In this document: positions 55,068 through 63,948 of the stretch, piece after piece
Numbering within the stretch: position 1 is the stretch's first letter
Layout: the number at the start of each line of letters is the position of its first letter
NCBI RefSeq assembly: GCF_002078605.1
Contig: NZ_MSJR01000007.1
Location: 124,001-188,000, forward strand
DNA length: 64,000 nucleotides
Direction of reading: 5' to 3'
Source of the DNA: Salegentibacter sediminis
GTDB lineage: Bacteria; Bacteroidota; Bacteroidia; Flavobacteriales; Flavobacteriaceae
Made by a program: the position numbers and the translations under genes
Notes under the pieces: generated by a model
The model's input: the letters and a program-made list of their open reading frames with translations, nothing else
Databases searched by the model: none
Told to the model about the DNA's origin: nothing

Positions 55068-55081
55068 GTAACATTTGTTAC
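55068..55081. promoter_or_regulatory. Crp-like palindrome, distal copy
   Basis: GTAAC-ATTT-GTTAC has the same 5-bp arms and 4-bp spacer as the proximal copy; on the minus strand both read GTAACAA-nn-GTTAC. It lies 186 bp further up, just beyond the hemerythrin gene stop. Extended to TGTAA-N6-TTAC it resembles the Crp site TGTGA-N6-TCACA with one base changed per arm. Confidence 0.6.
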
Positions 55082-55105
55082 AGGGACATTTATGCACATT
55101 GGCGC

Positions 55106-55579
55106 TTATATCCAGAATTCGTCCTGCCAGATTTCGCAGGAAATTTCCCGGTCGTGATGCTCCTGAAGTTTTTGGAAGTCTTCTTCGGAAGCATGCTTCT
55201 GAATTTCATTAAATAGAATCCGCTCCTCGAATCTAATATGTGCTTCCAGGTCTCTCCTAATAGATTTAAGGTTTTCGGTAAGATTTTCTTTCGCCTGAAA
55301 TAAATGCTTGAGGTGTTCGTGTTCTTCTAAAGCTTGCTTCACCAACTTATGATCCGGGCCAAGCACCGGGAAAACATATTTTTCTTCAATTTCAAAGTGA
55401 AGTTTGAGGTGGTTATCCCAAAACCACTCCAAATAAGTTTTTATTCGCTGCGGCTCAATGTCCTTTTCAAAACCTTTACCTATTTTCCAGCAAAGCAAGA
55501 GGCCCTGGTGGTGTTCCCGGCTTAGAGGTTGGATCGCTTTATGTCTTTTAATAGGTTTGTTTTTAGGTGCGTCAGCCAT
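55106..55579 (-). CDS. Hemerythrin-like di-iron protein
   Basis: A 157-residue four-helix-bundle protein with hemerythrin iron ligands spaced along the helices: R-E-H-H (His23-24), H-L-K-L-H-F-E-I-E-E (57-66), H-E-H-L-K-H (87-92) and H-I-R-F-E-E (114-119). Such proteins bind O2 or NO, or sense redox state, in the cytosol. It is on the same strand as the AtoE gene 89 bp upstream and ends 273 bp before the RND tolC start. It may belong with the Ric and Crp genes functionally. Confidence 0.9.
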   Translation of the reverse strand: MADAPKNKPIKRHKAIQPLSREHHQGLLLCWKIGKGFEKDIEPQRIKTYLEWFWDNHLKLHFEIEEKYVFPVLGPDHKLVKQALEEHEHLKHLFQAKENLTENLKSIRRDLEAHIRFEERILFNEIQKHASEEDFQKLQEHHDREISCEIWQDEFWI

Positions 55580-55668
55580 TTTGAGAAATTTAATACAGCT
55601 CTAAGATAAGGATTATATTATTTTTTGACTTTAGCCTATCCGGTAAGGTTTTAAGGCCTCAGCATTGA

Positions 55669-57036
55669 TCATATCAGCAACAAGCCTCCAACATATACCA
55701 GAATTCCCACCAACATTAGAATTAGGGTATAAGGTAAAATCTCCCTGGCTTTCAGGTTAGTAATCGCCAAAAGCGGTAATGCCCAAAACGGCTGGAGCAT
55801 ATTAGTGATCTGGTCTCCGTAGGCAAGCGCCATCACCGCCTTGTTGAGTGGCACCCCAAGTTTTAAAGCACTCTCTAAAACTACCGGCCCCTGCACAGCC
55901 CACTGCCCGCCTCCACTGGGCACGAAGATATTTACCAGTCCCGCGCTAAAGAAACTGTAAACCGGCAGACTTACCTCTGTAGCGAAGCTCGCAAAAAAGT
56001 TAGCGATATCGGCAACCAATCCGGTTTCCCGCATAATCCCCATAATCCCAAAATACAAGGGAAATTGTATTAGAATAGCCGCCGCTCCACCTATGGCCTT
56101 TTCCAGAGCTCTCAGAAAAGAAGCGAAGGAATCGTGCATAAGAATACATAAACAAAGCATCAGGAAGTTGAGCATATTTGGAGTTAGGTTTCCTGCTAAT
56201 AGCTCTTCAGTATAACTGGCAAAAAAAGCGCTTAGTAACAATAAACCAAAAATCAGTCTTAGCCATTTGGAATGATCCAGTCTTTCGGCTCCTGAAATTA
56301 CTTGATTTAGATTTACTTTCTCCCGGCTTTTAAGTTTTACAGAGGAGGTTCCGGCTGTGCGGGAGAGCCAGTACAGCACCAGCGGAATAAGCAAGAGCAA
56401 AACCCCAAAGATGATGAGATTCCAACTGGCGAAGATAGTTGTATCGGTAGGAATACTATCGGGTAACCGCGCGAGTAAGGCCGGATCTCCACCCGGGAAC
56501 AGGCTTGCCAGATGCCCGCTTTCGGCAGCTTTTAAAGGGGCACTACCACTAATTCCTCCGTGCCACACCATTAATCCCACATAACCCGAAGCCCCTACGA
56601 GAGGGTAATTGATCTTAAAACCACGTTGCTGTGATGCTTCGGCTACCTTCCTGGCCATAATAGCCCCAAAGATCAAACCCAGGCCCCAGTTAAAAAAAGC
56701 CACCAGCATAGTAGAGATTGCAACAATAACTACGGCGCTGGCGTTGTTGGTAACGGTTTTGGTAAGCTGACTCGTTAGCCAGGCCATCGGTTTGCTTAAT
56801 ACCAGGACGTGACCCAGAACAAGAATAAGCATCATCTGCACCATAAAAACTAGCAGCGCCGGGTCCCACATGCCTGCTTGCCAAAATTCCAGGATCTGCA
56901 CGGCCGATTCCCCATTGTGGTCACCTGTAAACAAAAAAGCAATTATTAAAGTAAGCAGGCTTAATAATACGGCCAGGGTAAATGGTGCCGGAATGAGTTT
57001 TTTAAATACTTTTTCTACGAAATGGGAGGCAGACAT
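55669..57036 (-). CDS. AtoE-like short-chain fatty acid transporter
   Basis: A 455-residue membrane protein with about ten to twelve helices, matching the short-chain fatty acid transporter family. It has V-W-H-G-G-I-S-G-S-A-P-L near residue 157 and F-V-P-S-G-G-G-Q-W-A-V-Q near residue 370, the latter a conserved hallmark. It probably imports short-chain acids such as butyrate or acetoacetate. No catabolic genes lie beside it. A perfect palindrome sits 15 bp before its start codon. Confidence 0.93.
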   Translation of the reverse strand: MSASHFVEKVFKKLIPAPFTLAVLLSLLTLIIAFLFTGDHNGESAVQILEFWQAGMWDPALLVFMVQMMLILVLGHVLVLSKPMAWLTSQLTKTVTNNASAVVIVAISTMLVAFFNWGLGLIFGAIMARKVAEASQQRGFKINYPLVGASGYVGLMVWHGGISGSAPLKAAESGHLASLFPGGDPALLARLPDSIPTDTTIFASWNLIIFGVLLLLIPLVLYWLSRTAGTSSVKLKSREKVNLNQVISGAERLDHSKWLRLIFGLLLLSAFFASYTEELLAGNLTPNMLNFLMLCLCILMHDSFASFLRALEKAIGGAAAILIQFPLYFGIMGIMRETGLVADIANFFASFATEVSLPVYSFFSAGLVNIFVPSGGGQWAVQGPVVLESALKLGVPLNKAVMALAYGDQITNMLQPFWALPLLAITNLKAREILPYTLILMLVGILVYVGGLLLI

Positions 57037-57050
57037 TCTATTTGCTTGGT

Positions 57051-57066
57051 TTACCTGCTAAGGTAA
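57051..57066 (-). promoter_or_regulatory. Palindrome at the AtoE-like promoter
   Basis: TTACCT-GCTA-AGGTAA is a perfect 6-4-6 palindrome, starting 15 bp before the start codon. On the minus strand it overlaps TACCTTAG, one mismatch from the -7 consensus. It could be an operator that blocks the promoter. Confidence 0.45.
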
Positions 57067-57095
57067 TTATTTTGGAAGTTTAAGTCTAATTGAAA

Positions 57096-57548
57096 TTATT
57101 CCCGCAGAAAATCGAATGCTCCTTCTCTAAGATTAATGCCGTATTCGAGGTAGGCTTTAAGACAGGCTAGAAAATTTGCCCAGCCTTCGGTGTTATTCTG
57201 TAACCATTGTATGCCCATTTCATCATTTTCCCTACTTTTCTCGGTGATATGTACCACGGTAGAATAATTTCCGGCAGGACGCAGTTCGATCTCGGTGAGC
57301 AATTCTTCTTCATCTATATCCCAGTAAAAAGAGATGTATCTATCCTGTTCAATTTTATCAATACGCACCGGGGCTTCCTCTTCAAACTCCGGAAACCTCC
57401 AAACCAATACCTTTCCTTCTTCCATTGGCCCCGTACTCTCTGAAATAAAATAATTCTTCATTTTCTCCGGATTGACGATGGCTTCAAACACCTCGGCAGC
57501 CGATTTCTGTATCTGCAGGGCAACTTTTACCTGAAGTAGTTTTTGCAT
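57096..57548 (-). CDS. SRPBCC-domain (AHSA1-like) protein
   Basis: A 150-residue single START/SRPBCC domain of the AHSA1 type, with I-x-K-S-A-A-E-V-F-E-A-I-V-N-P-E-K-M at the start and W-L-Q-N-N-T-E-G-W-A-N-F-L-A near the end. The hydrophobic cavity usually binds a small lipid or polyketide-like ligand; the ligand is unknown. It stands alone, 59 bp from the AtoE gene on the same strand. Confidence 0.88.
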   Translation of the reverse strand: MQKLLQVKVALQIQKSAAEVFEAIVNPEKMKNYFISESTGPMEEGKVLVWRFPEFEEEAPVRIDKIEQDRYISFYWDIDEEELLTEIELRPAGNYSTVVHITEKSRENDEMGIQWLQNNTEGWANFLACLKAYLEYGINLREGAFDFLRE

Positions 57549-57645
57549 TGGTTAAGGCTTCTTTATGAAGTCTCAAATTAGTGAATTTTTAATCAGCATG
57601 CCGGCTTTCCTTACATCTAAACTGAAAATAGGTGAAAATATGATT

Positions 57646-58434
57646 TTAAAAATCGGTGTATTCAGTGGCGTCAATAAGTTTATATTTCGGATTGTGTTTC
57701 AGAAAAATGTCGAAATAGGCAGTATGAGTGCCTCCAAGGATTATTAGCACGCGATCGTCTTTTTCTAAGGGAATAGCAGAAAAGTTGGCATACATACTCA
57801 GGTTCCTTTTGTAAAAATCTGAAATGATCTCTGCGCCTTCATTATTGCCGGGCGACTGCATAGTAGCCAGGAAATTATAGAAATTAAAGGTTTCTGATTT
57901 GAATTCTTCAGAATTATAAACTTCAAATTGCCTCAAAAGTGGCTGGGCATTAATCCATTCCACAGTCTTGATACTTTCTTCTAAAAACTCTCTGGATGTA
58001 TCCTGTCTTTTGGCCATTTCTATAAGTTTTGGGTAGTTGAAGCCAATACGCGCATCTATTCCGTAGACCATTTCCACGCCGGCCAGTCTCCCAACTTCAA
58101 AAGCGATAACATTTATCTCTTCGGAATAATTCACCCGATTAGTCTGGTCTTTGAGATAGGCTTGATAGGTCTTGTTAGTAGCCTCATCTTCCTCCGGAAC
58201 GATCTCTACACATATTACAGTAGGCCTGAATTCAACCAATTGGGCCACGATCCTGCCTATATCTGCCTTTACCTCAGGTTTATTAACGTCTACGTAAGAT
58301 GAATAGGCATCTGAAGTATTGGTTAAATGAGAAGTAGCAAAATTTAAAACTTTGATTCTCTCTTCATTTTGCGCCTCTGCGAAAAAACTTCCGAGGAAAA
58401 AGAATAAAAGAAAAAGATATTTGGGATTGGTCAT
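57646..58434 (-). CDS. DUF5694 exported protein
   Basis: A 262-residue protein with a signal peptide (1-21, ending A-E-A-Q) and a TraB/ChaN-like alpha/beta fold. The motifs V-L-N-F-A-T-S-H-L, V-C-V-E-I-V-P-E-E-D and the late L-G-G-T-H-T-A-Y resemble DUF5694 proteins. The conserved His, Glu and Thr-His suggest a metal- or heme-linked site, but no activity is established. A terminator-like hairpin with a T-run ends only about 10 bp before its start codon. Confidence 0.8.
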   Translation of the reverse strand: MTNPKYLFLLFFFLGSFFAEAQNEERIKVLNFATSHLTNTSDAYSSYVDVNKPEVKADIGRIVAQLVEFRPTVICVEIVPEEDEATNKTYQAYLKDQTNRVNYSEEINVIAFEVGRLAGVEMVYGIDARIGFNYPKLIEMAKRQDTSREFLEESIKTVEWINAQPLLRQFEVYNSEEFKSETFNFYNFLATMQSPGNNEGAEIISDFYKRNLSMYANFSAIPLEKDDRVLIILGGTHTAYFDIFLKHNPKYKLIDATEYTDF

Positions 58435-58448
58435 AATACGGTATAAAA

Positions 58449-58478
58449 AATCCCGCCGAAGGTAGGGCTTTGGGCGGG
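58449..58478 (-). promoter_or_regulatory. Terminator-like hairpin just upstream of the DUF5694 gene
   Basis: On the minus strand CCCGCC (58478-58473) pairs with GGCGGG (58457-58452) and is followed by ATTTTTT, then the start codon at 58434. A different, stronger terminator already ends the GH97 gene at 58567-58597. This second hairpin could act as an attenuator in the leader. It also contains TACCTTCG, a near-match to the -7 box, so an alternative is that it is part of the promoter. Confidence 0.45.
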
Positions 58479-58566
58479 TCCTTTGATTAACACCCTATAA
58501 AACTATAAAATTTCTAAGAGAAATTATAGAAATGCAACTTAAAGCTTAAAAACTTATGGTCAAAAT

Positions 58567-58597
58567 AAAAACCCCCACCGGTTAAAGTGAGGGTTTA
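58567..58597 (-). terminator. Terminator after the GH97 gene
   Basis: On the minus strand AAACCCTCAC pairs with GTGGGGGTTT (one C-A mismatch) around the loop TTTAACCG, and is followed by TTTATTTT. It lies 26 bp beyond the GH97 stop codon. Confidence 0.8.
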
Positions 58598-58623
58598 GGT
58601 CAAGATGTTATTTCAGATAAAAC

Positions 58624-60771
<2,148 letters not shown>

Positions 60772-60840
60772 TTATTTTTTCAGGGGCTATTTAAAGGTTT
60801 TTATGAGATAATTCAGGCAAAATTATCCCTTAATTTTTCT

Positions 60841-60869
60841 CAAAGATATGACCCATATCAGCAAAACAA
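60841..60869 (-). promoter_or_regulatory. GH97 promoter with overlapping GATATG/CATATC operator
   Basis: TATCTTTG on the minus strand (60848-60841) is a full -7 box and TTG at 60869-60867 lies 18 bp upstream, within the flavobacterial -33 spacing. GATATG-ACC-CATATC (60845-60859) is a perfect palindrome overlapping the -7 box, so a bound protein would block transcription. A further CATATC half site lies at 60898-60903. The leader to the start codon is about 70 bp. Confidence 0.7.
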
Positions 60870-60994
60870 GATATTAGGCCGCGTTTTTAACTTTGCTCAT
60901 ATCAAAACCCAAATAGAAATATTAAAATCTTAGCTTTCATTAGTTCTATTCTGAAATTCATTTTTTAATACCTCTTAAATTCTTAATTTTCTCA

Positions 60995-61002
60995 TATTTT
61001 TG
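60995..61002 (+). promoter_or_regulatory. -7 box of the Crp/Fnr regulator gene
   Basis: TATTTTTG matches TAnnTTTG and lies 23 bp before the ATG. The rest of the gap to the GH97 gene holds that gene's control region; nothing else was recognised. Confidence 0.5.
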
Positions 61003-61025
61003 TGGGCATCCTAAACTAAATAATT

Positions 61026-61622
61026 ATGATTCCTGTAGAGGTATTGGAAGAATTTGGAGCCAAACGAGTTGAATACCCTAAAGGGGAAGTTATTTTTTCT
61101 GAAGGCGAAAATGCCAATAATTACTATCAGGTGATTTCAGGGGAAGTAAAAATGAACAATTTCAATTACGATGGAAAGGAATTTGTTCAGGGAATGTTCT
61201 TTAGCGGACAGAGCTTTGGGGAGCCGCCCTTGCTAGCCAATGTGAAATACCCTGCTAATGCCGAAGCGATAACCGATTCCGTTCTACTGAAACTTCATAA
61301 ACTAAAATTTCTGGACCTGCTTTCCTCCCATCCTGAAATTCACCTGGGCCTCACCAAAACCCTGGCCAGCCGACTCTATTACAAAGCCATAATCGCTTCT
61401 GAACTCTCTACCCAGGAACCCGAACACCGCATTTTACGCTTACTGGATTACCTAAAGAAACACGTGCACAAACTCCAGGAGCCTTTTTCTTATAAAGTAG
61501 ACCTCACCCGCCAGCAAATAGCCGACCTAACAGGGCTTAGGGTAGAAACGGTAATAAGGGCTACGAAATCTTTGGAAAAAAAAGGTGAACTAAAGATAAA
61601 ATCAAGAAAGGTATATCGCTAA
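61026..61622 (+). CDS. Crp/Fnr-family transcription regulator without cysteines
   Basis: A 198-residue regulator with an N-terminal cNMP-binding-like beta-roll (about 10-110), a dimer helix (about 112-140) and a C-terminal winged helix with T-R-Q-Q-I-A-D-L-T-G-L and recognition helix R-V-E-T-V-I-R. There is no Cys, so it cannot hold an Fnr-type iron-sulfur cluster; heme or a nucleotide are possible ligands. Neighbours are a heme-copper-like membrane protein and Ric, so it may respond to NO or oxygen stress. It ends convergently, overlapping the next gene by 4 bp. Confidence 0.92.
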   Translation: MIPVEVLEEFGAKRVEYPKGEVIFSEGENANNYYQVISGEVKMNNFNYDGKEFVQGMFFSGQSFGEPPLLANVKYPANAEAITDSVLLKLHKLKFLDLLSSHPEIHLGLTKTLASRLYYKAIIASELSTQEPEHRILRLLDYLKKHVHKLQEPFSYKVDLTRQQIADLTGLRVETVIRATKSLEKKGELKIKSRKVYR

Positions 61623-62818
61623 GCGCTCCTTTTTAAGTTGGTGAGCAGAATCCAACCTATCCCGATTGGGAAGAGACAACTCCCCGCGAAAAGGTAGACT
61701 GCAATATCTTCTGGCATTTGCCAGCGTTGCCACATTGCCATTCCACGGTAAACCAAAATACATTCCGTAACCAAAAAACCGGCAAAAAATATCCAGAACC
61801 CGATTCTTGGAAGTCTTATCATTTTAAAATATTGTAATAAAGCAAATAAAACGGGGCTTATTAAGCCCAGGAAAGTCCAGTGAAGGTAAGCAATCACGAA
61901 ATCGGGGGTTCTATAGGCCAAATCGGCAAAATATGGTAAGGCAGAGAACAGCTGCGCAAGAAGCTTAACCACCAGTACCCAGGCGGTAATTATAAGCAGT
62001 TGCCTGGAAAAGGACCCGATATAATCCCCCAAACCGGAAAATTTCAGGATGCGGTGAAATTTCAGAAATGCGAACACTTGCACTACCGCCCCTATACCAG
62101 CCAGGTTATAGAATATTGTATTGGGCTGTGTCCATAACACCGATAGAAAAAATGTGAGCAGGATGGCTACATTGATATAGATAAAAAACAATTTAAAATC
62201 CCTGCGGGGGATTTCCAGCTTATTATTTTCAACAATAAAGAAAAGCATCCCACATAAAGCGAGTATAAACCATCCATTATACTGGAAATGTAGATAGAAA
62301 TATATGGCCAGCTTATACCAGATAGAGGTGCTCCCCAGGGTACTCATAATGGCACCTAGGGCCCAGGGGCCAACGCTGGAGATAATCATGTAAATAAGCG
62401 ATGTGCGTATGCATTTGTAGGAGAAACGTGTTCTGAATTCGACCGGGGTCTTCGTAAAAACCATCCAGGCAAAGAAGTAGCTGGCAATAAGAAAAAGCGT
62501 AGAGAAAATAATGGAAAATAAGGCGTAACCCTGGAAAGGAAAGCTCACCAACATCCCCAGGATTGTGAGCTGGGTAAACCAGAAAATCCTCCGGTAGACT
62601 TTATCTATCCCGGCATTTTTAAGAAAAAGCATATAAATAATACTGGTGAGCCCCACATAAACCCAGCCCAGCAATGCGACGTGAGAATGCGTATGCACCA
62701 GAAACCTAAAGGTCGCAGGGACATCGGCGAAGGAAAACAACCTTAAAACCACACCCAGAAGGGCAACCAGGAAAAAATATCCCAAAGCCAGGCTGATATG
62801 CTTTCTTATGACGATCAT
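61619..62818 (-). CDS. Heme-copper-oxidase-subunit-I-like / NnrS-like membrane protein
   Basis: A 399-residue protein with about twelve membrane helices. The motif V-H-T-H-S-H-V-A-L-L-G-W at residues 41-52 resembles heme-ligand helices of oxidase subunit I and related NnrS-type proteins, and a second one, Y-L-H-F-Q-Y-N-G-W-F, lies near residue 180. A role in heme, copper or NO handling fits its place between a Crp/Fnr regulator and Ric. The full set of oxidase ligands is not evident, so it is probably not a working oxidase. The family call is tentative. Confidence 0.65.
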   Translation of the reverse strand: MIVIRKHISLALGYFFLVALLGVVLRLFSFADVPATFRFLVHTHSHVALLGWVYVGLTSIIYMLFLKNAGIDKVYRRIFWFTQLTILGMLVSFPFQGYALFSIIFSTLFLIASYFFAWMVFTKTPVEFRTRFSYKCIRTSLIYMIISSVGPWALGAIMSTLGSTSIWYKLAIYFYLHFQYNGWFILALCGMLFFIVENNKLEIPRRDFKLFFIYINVAILLTFFLSVLWTQPNTIFYNLAGIGAVVQVFAFLKFHRILKFSGLGDYIGSFSRQLLIITAWVLVVKLLAQLFSALPYFADLAYRTPDFVIAYLHWTFLGLISPVLFALLQYFKMIRLPRIGFWIFFAGFLVTECILVYRGMAMWQRWQMPEDIAVYLFAGSCLFPIGIGWILLTNLKRSA

Positions 62819-63025
62819 TTGGTTTGCAAGATAGGAAAATTAGCATCGTAAAGATGAATCTCTCAGTAGCATCAAGATAGGTAGCTCAGCCTCTCATAGG
62901 CTTAATGAATTACCATGAAAGTGAGGATTTAAACGAAACAAAAAGGCTGCTCCAGGGCGACAGGTTTATTGATCGATACTATTGGGGCAGTAAAGTTTTA
63001 TCAATTTTTTTTACCTGCGAGCCAC

Positions 63026-63055
63026 GAAACAGCCGGCTTGCAATCACTAAACTAA
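63026..63055. repeat. 30-bp direct repeat, copy 1
   Basis: Identical over 30 bp to 63148-63177. It begins GAAACAGCCGG, includes the palindrome AGCCGGCT and ends CACTAAACTAA. Copy 1 lies 122 bp before copy 2 in otherwise unrelated sequence. Confidence 0.95.
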
Positions 63056-63130
63056 TCTTAAATAAGTTTCCATTTCTTCCTGCAATACCGGAAGCATAAT
63101 GGGTGATTCCTCAAAAATGGCTGCTTCAAA

Positions 63131-63153
63131 GCAAAATGTTTCACTTTGAAACA
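63131..63153 (-). terminator. Probable terminator of ric
   Basis: On the minus strand TGTTTC (63153-63148) pairs with GAAACA (63142-63137) around AAAGT and is followed by TTTTGCTTTG. It lies about 20 bp beyond the ric stop codon. One arm belongs to copy 2 of the 30-bp repeat. Confidence 0.7.
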
Positions 63154-63177
63154 GCCGGCTTGCAATCACTAAACTAA
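63148..63177. repeat. 30-bp direct repeat, copy 2, overlapping the ric stop codon
   Basis: Identical to 63026-63055. Its last 4 bp include the ric stop codon (63174-63176), so the last bases of ric are part of the duplicated unit. Its first 6 bp form one arm of the terminator hairpin. Confidence 0.95.
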
Positions 63178-63896
63178 ATCATCACTTTTTTTTCCAAAGC
63201 TAGTGCCTTGGGGAAAAGTATATTATTTTCAAGATGGATATGTAAATACAGATCCTTTTCAAATTCGTCTAATTTTGAATAAAAGGCCTTAAAAGTGTTA
63301 CAGGCGCCCTGCGGGGGAGTGAAACCATCACTCAACTCTGCTATTTTCCTAATAAGGTCTCCGGCACTTTCATGTTCTTCCTCCATCATCTTCACCGGGC
63401 TACTGGCATTCCCAAAAGGCGGACGCTCCAGCTTTGTGCCTTCTTTTTCAGCTTTTACCATCTTATTGATAAAGGGAAAGAGTATTAATTCTTCCTTCTT
63501 TAGATGGGTTTTTAATTCTCCGGCTAATTGATGAAACAAATTCTCTATTTCCCTAAGCTCGGGTTGTTCATTAGCGTGAGAACGCACTACCCTTTCGCAA
63601 TAATTAAGCAGCATCGGAATACTTTCTTCTACATATTGATGGTGAACATTCACTATATGATCGGATAGGAAATCAAGTTCCCAGCTATTATATTTATATT
63701 CCCTGCTGCCATGGTTATAGGCATTAAGCAAATCTCTTTCAATATCTTTAAGGTTTACTTTTCTCCTCTTACAGGCGGTTTCAAGTTTTTCTCCTCCTCC
63801 ACAACAGAAATCAATTCCGTATTTCTTAAAGACATGAGCATTTTTTATGTTGTCAGTAACTAACTCAGCTACTGTTTTATCTTTTATGCTATTCAT
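63174..63896 (-). CDS. ric: Iron-sulfur cluster repair di-iron protein Ric (YtfE/ScdA)
   Basis: A 240-residue protein from ATG 63896; a GTG at 63914 would add six residues. The N-terminal DUF542 domain has the paired Cys31-Cys32 in F-C-C-G-G-G. A hemerythrin-like four-helix domain follows, with His ligands in S-D-H-I-V-N-V-H-H, L-K-T-H-L-K-K-E-E, H-E-S-A-G-D-L-I and Y-L-H-I-H-L-E-N-N. Ric repairs or supplies iron to iron-sulfur clusters damaged by NO or peroxide. Its neighbours (membrane protein, Crp/Fnr regulator) support a nitrosative-stress context. A hairpin terminator follows. Confidence 0.95.
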   Translation of the reverse strand: MNSIKDKTVAELVTDNIKNAHVFKKYGIDFCCGGGEKLETACKRRKVNLKDIERDLLNAYNHGSREYKYNSWELDFLSDHIVNVHHQYVEESIPMLLNYCERVVRSHANEQPELREIENLFHQLAGELKTHLKKEELILFPFINKMVKAEKEGTKLERPPFGNASSPVKMMEEEHESAGDLIRKIAELSDGFTPPQGACNTFKAFYSKLDEFEKDLYLHIHLENNILFPKALALEKKVMI

Positions 63897-63948
63897 ATTT
63901 CTTGTCTTAATCACGGTGTAAATATCATATCTTAAGGCAGGAAATTAT

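Larger units (their letters stand above)
62819..63173. other. 355-bp gap before ric with direct repeats
   Basis: No convincing gene is seen; a 64-codon plus-strand frame (62905-63099) has no family features or promoter. The gap holds two CAAGATAGG copies (62827-62835 and 62873-62881) and two TAGCATC copies (62841-62847 and 62867-62873) upstream of the membrane-protein gene. Two copies of a 30-bp repeat lie near ric, with the ric terminator hairpin at the second. The left part presumably contains the promoter of the NnrS-like gene. Confidence 0.6.

Noticed and set aside
54892-55074. 60-residue minus-strand frame between the RND tolC and hemerythrin genes
   Set aside because: It starts inside one Crp-like palindrome and runs into the other, has no family features, and the region is better explained as a control region.
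61026-61622. Crp/Fnr regulator as a true Fnr with an iron-sulfur cluster
   Set aside because: The protein contains no cysteine.
62905-63099. 64-residue plus-strand frame in the gap before ric
   Set aside because: No promoter box, no recognised motifs, and it crosses one copy of the 30-bp repeat.
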